From Saprospiraceae bacterium (GTDB lineage Bacteria > Bacteroidota > Bacteroidia > Chitinophagales > Saprospiraceae), in NCBI GenBank assembly GCA_004297645.1, contig SCUG01000274.1, positions 1 to 8,351 of the forward strand: a stretch of DNA of 8,351 nt, written 5' to 3'. A program made the translations under genes and the position numbers. Shown piece by piece: positions 1-4,377 of this stretch (its first letter is position 1; the number at the start of each line of letters is the position of its first letter). The notes under the pieces were generated by a model that saw nothing but the letters and a program-made list of their open reading frames with translations, was not told the origin of the DNA and did not search any database.

Positions 1-105
1 CCTGGCAACCCAAACCCCTTCGTCAGATGCAACAAAAATCCTTATCTCAAAAAGAAAAAGTAGCAGTCAATCCAACCCATCCTTCAAAATCCTGAAAATC
101 CCTGT

Positions 106-115
106 CTGCCGGCAG
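106..115. repeat. CTGCCGGCAG palindrome
   Basis: A perfect 10-bp GC-rich palindrome lies in the non-coding stretch to the left of the toxin gene. The next pair out is a T/G mismatch and the one after pairs again (104 with 117). Short palindromes of this type are common between genes in some Bacteroidota genomes, to my recollection. I see no coding sequence in 1-175. The role is unknown; it may be part of the same intergenic repeat tract as the element at 124-166. Confidence 0.35.
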
Positions 116-123
116 GCCCTTGC

Positions 124-166
124 GACAGTCACAAGTGGGGCTGCGCTGAATACTTGCTCCAACGGG
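124..166 (+). repeat. Imperfect direct repeat, copy 1
   Basis: This 43-bp stretch matches 934-976 at 36 of 43 positions in the same orientation, with an exact 11-base core GCTGCGCTGAA followed by ACTTGCTC. It ends 9 bp before the end of the toxin gene (the stop is at 176-178, read leftwards), so it lies just downstream of that gene in transcription terms. The two copies bracket the toxin-antitoxin pair. This could be a dispersed intergenic repeat or the scar of an insertion. Confidence 0.6.
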
Positions 167-175
167 TTATCAACC

Positions 176-475
176 CTAAATTCTATCCTCCCAAAAATCA
201 GGATGCTGCTTGTCGTGAGCGACGGCAATAATGTAAACAACATCTTCGTGAACCCAGTAAATCACTTTATAGGGAAATGGCTTTGGCAGCCTGGATTTTC
301 TGAAATCATTAAAAACGACGGGAAATTGGGAAGGAGGCTTGAGGATTTTTTGAAAGGCAGCAATAAGTCCCAGGTTGAGCTGCTTGCCTAAACCCGGTTT
401 TTCGTTCTCATACCAGGCAATCGCCCGCCGGATGTCGAGTTTAGCACGGCTATGGAATTGTAATGTCAAAGCCAA
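176..475 (-). CDS. RelE/ParE-family toxin of a type II TA module
   Basis: This is a 99-residue protein of the RelE/ParE superfamily. These toxins are small alpha/beta proteins that block translation by cutting mRNA (RelE-like) or poison gyrase (ParE-like) when their antitoxin is degraded. It has the usual order: an N-terminal helical half with the pattern HSRAKLDIRRAIAWYE (residues 8-23), then beta strands including YKVIYWV (69-75) and VVYIIAVAHDKQHPDFW (79-95). The C-terminal HDKQHPDFWEDR pattern is typical of this group, and the length is normal. The start codon at 475 lies inside the antitoxin gene, overlapping it by 26 nt, so the two are almost certainly translationally coupled. The stop is TAG. 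Which target it attacks cannot be told from sequence alone. Confidence 0.87.
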   Translation of the reverse strand: MALTLQFHSRAKLDIRRAIAWYENEKPGLGKQLNLGLIAAFQKILKPPSQFPVVFNDFRKSRLPKPFPYKVIYWVHEDVVYIIAVAHDKQHPDFWEDRI

Positions 476-704
476 ATTCTTTATTTAGTTCTTCCTGCAC
501 TTCTTTATAGGAGTAAAGTTCCGCCTTCCCATTTCTAATCTCTTCCTGCCGGCTCAAAATCTCTGCCTTCCATTCAGGAGAAAGTTCATCCTCCCCTGAA
601 ATCTGCTCCTGCTTTTTAAGCGCTTCGACAACGAATTGCACCAACTCGAGCAGTTCCATTCGCCGTAGCTTGAGCGTTTCCGTTTTTATCGTTTCTAAAG
701 TCAT
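450..704 (-). CDS. Antitoxin of type II TA module (Unstab_antitox-like)
   Basis: This 84-residue acidic protein is encoded directly upstream of the RelE/ParE-like toxin and overlaps it by 26 nt. The C-terminal half, LSPEWKAEILSRQEEIRNG followed by a KEVQEELNKEFGF helix, matches the pattern of putative addiction module component proteins (Pfam Unstab_antitox type). In that family this region wraps the toxin. The N-terminal helix (about residues 1-35) is lysine- and glutamate-rich and shows no clear DNA-binding fold, so self-repression by this protein is uncertain. The antitoxin-first order is the standard one. The ATG at 704 has no Shine-Dalgarno sequence. The stop is TAG, within the toxin gene. 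Confidence 0.85.
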   Translation of the reverse strand: MTLETIKTETLKLRRMELLELVQFVVEALKKQEQISGEDELSPEWKAEILSRQEEIRNGKAELYSYKEVQEELNKEFGFDITIP

Positions 705-728
705 CTCTGATAAAGGTTAATTGCCTCG

Positions 729-760
729 CAAGTATAGCAACAATCGGGCATTGGCACAAG
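729..760 (-). promoter_or_regulatory. Candidate promoter of the TA module
   Basis: Read leftwards, there is TATACTTG (736-729), seven of eight matches to the Bacteroidota -7 box TAnnTTTG. A CTTG (760-757) lies 20 bp upstream of it, close to the -33 TTTG position. Transcription would start near 722, giving a leader of roughly 18 nt before the antitoxin ATG at 704. Both boxes have one mismatch, so this is a moderate-to-weak call. Confidence 0.3.
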
Positions 761-856
761 ATTCACGGGGAAACGCTTTTTATTCTTGCGGCACTTACAG
801 GTACAAAAAAACTTCCATCAGCAATCTGCCCATGTTTAAAAATTTTGAAAAATCGT

Positions 857-944
857 GGTTCAAAACTCGCTGCGCTCGTGGTGGTCGCAAGTCGCAGACT
901 TGCGAGAACTGGTTCAAAACTCGCTGCCCTCGTGGCAGTCGCAA
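857..944 (+). repeat. Two direct repeats of 34 bp, 54 bp apart
   Basis: Copies at 857-890 and 911-944 match at 31 of 34 bases; both begin GGTTCAAAACTCGCTGC. The spacer between them ends in GAGAACT. A similar GAGAACTGG also occurs at 982-990. The repeats make a small chance ORF (721-948) show the peptide WFKTRC twice, which is a by-product of the repeat and not evidence of a gene. The tract occupies most of the 298-bp gap between the antitoxin and the next gene, where I see no coding sequence. Confidence 0.75.
885..905. repeat. Perfect 9-bp inverted repeat in the repeat tract
   Basis: TCGCAAGTC (885-893) and GACTTGCGA (897-905) are exact reverse complements around a 3-base GCA loop, so RNA from either strand could fold. 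No run of T follows on either strand, so a Rho-independent terminator is not supported. It lies between the two 34-bp direct repeats, and together they look like one composite intergenic repeat element. Confidence 0.55.
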
Positions 945-976
945 ATAGCGCTGCGCTGAACACTTGCTCAAACGGG
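934..976 (+). repeat. Imperfect direct repeat, copy 2
   Basis: This partner of 124-166 (36 of 43 identical) lies exactly 810 bp away. It overlaps the end of the second 34-bp repeat and finishes 26 bp before the end of the leftward gene at 1003-1452. Like copy 1, it lies just downstream of a leftward gene, which suggests repeats placed at 3' ends of genes. Confidence 0.6.
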
Positions 977-1002
977 GAACTGAGAACTGGTGATATGCAG
1001 AT

Positions 1003-1452
1003 TTATTTCAAAAAGTTATCCCACCTGTCAAGATAATCACCTTCTCTGTCATCAAAATTACGCATATCGTTATCATTATGTGGCTGTCCTTTTTTCCCGG
1101 GCGTTGCAAGCCAATTTCTATGTTCTTGACAGATAATCTCGGCTAATTCTTTACTATGGATGATGAAAAACTCGGGCTTCCTTGAGTCATTTTGAAATAA
1201 GACAACAAAGATGTAAAAATGGTTTTCGCTGTAAACATCCTCCACTTTTTTGTTCAGTGCCCATCGCCTCTTCTCCCATGTTGTTTTCACTTGTATCCCA
1301 AACTGCTTGTTTGTCAGAGGGTTTAGAGCAAGAATATCGTATGCCTCACTGTTTCGCAATGTTATGGCGGCGAAAATTCCTCGCCTTGTCAGTTCAGCAG
1401 CAACGTAGTATTCTCCTGCTACGCCTGTCTGAGTATTGGATACCCTTGGCAT
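1003..1452 (-). CDS. Small PD-(D/E)XK nuclease-like protein
   Basis: This 149-residue soluble protein is of unknown role. The N-terminal 60 residues have the layout of the PD-(D/E)XK nuclease fold. A helix carries GEYYVAAELTRRG (13-25, with Glu14 and Glu20), followed by a strand with YDIL (Asp39) and then FGIQVKTTW (51-59), where Gln54 and Lys56 give the QxK version of the ExK motif. This resembles the small nuclease-like family grouped with group I intron endonucleases (PDDEXK_5 type). The rest includes an aromatic strand FYIFVVLF (79-86) and an Asp/Asn-rich tail ending in RWDNFLK. No partner gene adjoins it. It is less GC-rich by eye than the OPT gene upstream, which fits accessory DNA. Active nuclease or inactive relative cannot be decided here. 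Confidence 0.62.
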   Translation of the reverse strand: MPRVSNTQTGVAGEYYVAAELTRRGIFAAITLRNSEAYDILALNPLTNKQFGIQVKTTWEKRRWALNKKVEDVYSENHFYIFVVLFQNDSRKPEFFIIHSKELAEIICQEHRNWLATPGKKGQPHNDNDMRNFDDREGDYLDRWDNFLK

Positions 1453-1480
1453 ACTTTGACTTTTGATATTTATAGGGAAA

Positions 1481-1526
1481 TATCAGCGTGTTTGACAACT
1501 TTTGGAAAGTGCCAAACACGCTGATA
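1481..1526 (-). terminator. 14-bp inverted repeat after the OPT gene, likely terminator
   Basis: TATCAGCGTGTTTG (1481-1494) and CAAACACGCTGATA (1513-1526) are exact reverse complements. Inside the loop, ACTTT and AAAGT can pair again around TGG, giving a long stacked hairpin. It begins 20 bp past the OPT stop codon in the leftward direction and is followed by only TTT before CCC, so termination may be weak. It also sits 28 bp upstream of the ATG at 1452, so an operator for that small gene is an alternative reading. Confidence 0.55.
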
Positions 1527-1546
1527 CAAAATCAAAAATCACTTGG

Positions 1547-3592
1547 TCACTCCCTCCTCGCCACCCGCCACAACACCCATCCCATAAACGCAAAAAACGC
1601 CACGCCCAGCAGCATAAAGCCCGTCCCGCCCAGTGCCGGTTTCAGCACGTGTTCTTCCACGTTGATTTTGGCGAGGAAGTTGGCCACCGGCTCGTTCACC
1701 GCCAGGATGGCCACGATGACGCCCGCCAGTGCGCCGCCCGCCACTAAGCCGGTGGCGAAGAGGTTGCCCTTGCCGAGTTCGTCGTCTCCTGCCTTTTTGC
1801 CTTTGCGCTCCTGCACCCAGTTCACGCCACCTTTGATGGCGCCGCCGATGAAAATGGGCAGCGTCGTGGACAGCGGCAGGTACAAGCCGATGGCGAACGA
1901 AAGCGCCGTCACACCGCACAGTTCCACCGTGATGGCGACGAAGACGCCCACCAGCACGAACTGCCAGTCGAGGTTGTAGGAAAGCAGACCTTTGATGAGG
2001 GTCGCCATGAGGGTCGCCTGCGGGGCGGCGTATTTTTCACCGATGGCATGGTGGATGCCCTGGGCCAGCAATTCCGGCGTCGGCGTATCTAAGTATTTCA
2101 CCGTAAAACCGATGACGATGCTGGAAAACAGCACCCCGATGAACAGCGCCAACTGTTGGTACTTCGGCGTTGCGCCGACGAGGTAGCCGGTTTTTAAATC
2201 CTGGCTGGTAGCGCCCGCATTGGCCGCCGCCACGCAGACCATGCCGCCCACCACCAGCACCAATGGCTCGAACACCATGCCCGTCCAGCCGATGCCGATG
2301 AACACCAGCGCCGTGGCCATGATGGTGGCGATGGTCATGCCGGAAATGGGGTTGTTCGACGAGCCAATGATACCGACGATGCGGCTCGAAACGGTGACGA
2401 AAAAGAAACCGAACACCACCACGAGCAGGCCCAGCATGAGTTTGGAGAAAAAGTTATCGCCGGGCATCATGGGCAGCAGGGCCATCATTACGACGAGGGC
2501 GGCGCTGCCCAGCAGCACCACTTTCATCGAAAGGTCGTCCTCGGTGCGGGTAGCCACGGCGGCGTTTGCCCTGTTTTTAAAATCGCCGAGGCTGCCTTTG
2601 AAGGCAGAGACGATGGTCGGCAATGTTTTCACCAAAGTAATAAAGCCGCCCGCCGCTACCGCCCCGGCGCCGATTTGCCGCACATAAGCCCGATAGACCG
2701 CCGAAGCAGCATCGGCGAAACTGTGGGTGGCGGGGTCCCAACCGCCGGTGCCGCCGGGGGTGAGCAGGTCTTTCATGTAACCCAATTTGACGAGTTGCTC
2801 CGCAATGGTATCCGGCGGCACCACGCTGGCCAGCAGCGGGATGAGGCCCAGCCATGCCAGCACGCCGCCCGCCACCAGCACGCCGCAGATGCGGGGGCCG
2901 ATGATGTAGCCCACGCCCATGTATTCCGGGGAAATTTCGGCGCTGACGGTGGCGGCAGGGAAATATTTGTTCGCCATGCTGGTGCCGAAACTGGGCACTT
3001 CCGAGATGACGTGCACCACCCTGAGCAGGATGGCATAAGCCATTGCAAAGCCCAGTCCCTGGTAAGCCGTTTTGGCAAAATCGCCGCCCTTGTCGCCGGC
3101 GATGAGCACGGAGGCGCAGGCGGTGCCTTCGGGGTAGGGCAGGTTGTGGTGCTCTTTCACGATGAGCGAGCGCCGCAGGGGTATCATCATCAGCGTGCCG
3201 AGGCAGCCGCCGAGCACGGCGAGGAAGAAAATCGTCCAGTACCGGAAATACTCGTCGCCCACGCCGGGGTCGGAGAGGAACAGGAATGCCGGCAGGGTGA
3301 ACACCACGCCCGCCGCCACGCTTTCGCCCGCCGAGCCGGTGGTCTGGATGATGTTGTTTTCCAAAATGGTGGTGCCAAAAAACTTGTGCCCCAGCGAAAT
3401 GGCCAGCACGGCGATGGGGATGGAAGCGCTCACGGTCAGCCCCGCTTTTAGCGCGAGATAGACGGTGGATGCGCCGAAGATGACGCCGAAAATAGCGCCG
3501 AGCACAATGGCCTTCAGCGTGAATTCTTTGACGCTGGTGTTCTCAGCCGGGATGTAGGATTTGAAAGGTGGGTTGGGTTTTTGATTTTTCAT
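1547..3592 (-). CDS. OPT family oligopeptide transporter
   Basis: This 681-residue polytopic inner-membrane protein belongs to the oligopeptide transporter (OPT) superfamily. OPT proteins take up peptides or metal-chelate compounds, driven by protons. Family signatures are clear: VYLALKAGLTVSASIPIAV (44-62), NIIQTTGSAGESVA (80-93), LPYPEGTACA (151-160), SSNNPISGMT (411-420) and GATSQDLKTGYLVGATPKYQQ (460-480). Many hydrophobic segments run through to the C-terminal LLGVAFFAFMGWVLW. The length fits prokaryotic members (about 600-700 residues) and the frame is intact. The cytosolic N-terminus (1-22) is Lys/Pro-rich. The ATG at 3592 has no Shine-Dalgarno sequence, as is usual in Bacteroidota. 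The gene is more GC-rich by eye than the TA and nuclease genes to its left, and it is probably host core or older DNA. The substrate is unknown. Confidence 0.95.
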   Translation of the reverse strand: MKNQKPNPPFKSYIPAENTSVKEFTLKAIVLGAIFGVIFGASTVYLALKAGLTVSASIPIAVLAISLGHKFFGTTILENNIIQTTGSAGESVAAGVVFTLPAFLFLSDPGVGDEYFRYWTIFFLAVLGGCLGTLMMIPLRRSLIVKEHHNLPYPEGTACASVLIAGDKGGDFAKTAYQGLGFAMAYAILLRVVHVISEVPSFGTSMANKYFPAATVSAEISPEYMGVGYIIGPRICGVLVAGGVLAWLGLIPLLASVVPPDTIAEQLVKLGYMKDLLTPGGTGGWDPATHSFADAASAVYRAYVRQIGAGAVAAGGFITLVKTLPTIVSAFKGSLGDFKNRANAAVATRTEDDLSMKVVLLGSAALVVMMALLPMMPGDNFFSKLMLGLLVVVFGFFFVTVSSRIVGIIGSSNNPISGMTIATIMATALVFIGIGWTGMVFEPLVLVVGGMVCVAAANAGATSQDLKTGYLVGATPKYQQLALFIGVLFSSIVIGFTVKYLDTPTPELLAQGIHHAIGEKYAAPQATLMATLIKGLLSYNLDWQFVLVGVFVAITVELCGVTALSFAIGLYLPLSTTLPIFIGGAIKGGVNWVQERKGKKAGDDELGKGNLFATGLVAGGALAGVIVAILAVNEPVANFLAKINVEEHVLKPALGGTGFMLLGVAFFAFMGWVLWRVARRE

Positions 3593-3602
3593 TTTGCAGT
3601 GG

Positions 3603-3650
3603 TTAGTAGTTGTGTGGCTGCATGCTTAAAGGTCTGTGCCTTTCAGCCAT
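3603..3650 (-). other. Possible leader ORF with hairpin upstream of OPT gene
   Basis: In the OPT leader, read leftwards, an ATG at 3650 opens a 15-codon frame (MAERHRPLSMQPHNY) that stops with TAA at 3603, 10 nt before the OPT start. The same bases can fold: GGCTG plus AAAGG on one side and CCTTTCAGCC on the other (3616-3648), with a 7-nt bulge. This could be a regulatory leader peptide, but a frame this short arises easily by chance. Confidence 0.18.
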
Positions 3651-3765
3651 GTAGTCAGAAACGACCTGCTAATGTATGGAAATTTGCATAGGGAGAAGGC
3701 TTTTTATACTTCGCACCGTTAGCTGCTGATCATTGGCCAAAAGCAAATTTGAAATGAGTGTGTAA

Positions 3766-3795
3766 CAAATTTATGGGGGGCTACGTACTGCCAAA
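3766..3795 (-). promoter_or_regulatory. Candidate Bacteroidota promoter for the OPT gene
   Basis: Read leftwards, TTTG (3795-3792), an 18-bp spacer and TAAATTTG (3773-3766) match the Bacteroidota -33/-7 consensus with a perfect TAnnTTTG box. Transcription would start near 3760, leaving a leader of about 165 nt before the OPT start codon. The remainder of the 3593-4074 spacer holds no gene that I can support. Confidence 0.45.
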
Positions 3796-3994
3796 CTGGG
3801 GTCTTACGATACGTTACCCCGCACTTTTGTTACGCCCTTATTTGATTTGTAGAATAACAGGCCTTTTGGTTGTTGCTTTTAAAGCCTGATTATAAGTCCA
3901 AATCCCTCGTCTTAGGAAAAGAGATTCTTGAAATAATCCCGGACAAAATTTGAATTTGAAAAACGTGCCAAGAGCTGATAAACAAAAGAATCCC

Positions 3995-4002
3995 TACCTT
4001 TG
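3995..4002 (+). promoter_or_regulatory. Candidate -7 box for the helicase-nuclease gene
   Basis: TACCTTTG is a perfect TAnnTTTG -7 element, in a context (CCCTACCTTTG) often seen upstream of Bacteroidota genes. Transcription would start near 4009, about 66 nt before the ATG at 4075. There is no TTTG at the expected -33 distance; the nearest (3955-3958) is too far away, so the upstream half is missing. Confidence 0.45.
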
Positions 4003-4074
4003 AAAATCTCGTTTCAAAAGCATACCTGAGACATACTTGCCTTTAATCCTGTCAGCAGTAAATTAAAACAAAAC

Positions 4075-4374
4075 ATGACTGGCAACCCTATCCTAAACAG
4101 TCCATACGAAGAGCCGCAATTCCATTATGCGACAGATTTGGATGGCAATCTCAATTACAACGACATCCGAAAAGGGCGGAAGATTTTCATGCCCGACGTC
4201 CAATCCATCCCCACCCGGCAGACGCAAGGAAACCTTTGGGAAGTGAATGATTTCGCTGCCGAATATGGCGAAGAACTTGTCAACCTTATCCGTAAAGAAG
4301 TTGGCAAATGGCGTGAGAGCAAATACGAATCAGGCTCGCCCACCCGGGTAACCAAAGAATTGCTACTCTTGTAG
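4075..4374 (+). CDS. N-terminal fragment of helicase-nuclease (ends at amber codon)
   Basis: This 99-residue piece begins MTGNPILNSPYEEPQFHYAT. That is the characteristic start of the type III restriction-type helicase family, whose members open with NPILNSPYEEP near residue 4, so the ATG at 4075 is the true start. It continues through GRKIFMPDV (34-42) and WRESKYESGSPTRVTKELL (79-97), the last being the conserved lead-in to the LFFCQREA helicase segment coded beyond the stop. It has no catalytic motif of its own. If only this piece is made, it is unlikely to work alone. The leader is A-rich and lacks a Shine-Dalgarno sequence. Confidence 0.85.
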   Translation: MTGNPILNSPYEEPQFHYATDLDGNLNYNDIRKGRKIFMPDVQSIPTRQTQGNLWEVNDFAAEYGEELVNLIRKEVGKWRESKYESGSPTRVTKELLLL

Positions 4375-4377
4375 TTC

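Noticed and set aside
164..176. GGGTT-ATC-AACCC hairpin as toxin terminator
   Set aside because: Only a 5-bp stem and no T-run follows in the leftward direction.
721..948. Rightward 75-codon ORF containing WFKTRC twice
   Set aside because: The repeated peptide comes from the 34-bp DNA repeats; composition is odd, there is no family resemblance, and the frame lies in an intergenic repeat tract.
857..976. CRISPR array
   Set aside because: Only two 34-bp copies with a 20-bp spacer, imperfect, with internal palindromes and no cas genes; an intergenic repeat is the better reading.
1488..1979. Rightward 163-codon ORF over the OPT 3' end
   Set aside because: Ser/Thr/Pro-rich composition typical of an antisense shadow of a GC-rich membrane protein gene.
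2675..3451. Rightward 258-codon ORF opposite the OPT gene
   Set aside because: It is antisense to a clear, intact transporter gene in GC-rich DNA, His/Gly/Ala-rich and without domains; a shadow frame.
3858..3888. Hairpin CAGGCCTTT / AAAGCCTG in the divergent spacer
   Set aside because: It has a bulge and a long loop and no placement that suggests a function; likely chance.
4372..4374. TAG as a reassigned sense codon in this organism
   Set aside because: TAG ends the toxin, the antitoxin and the AbiEi-like gene in the same window at family-typical lengths.
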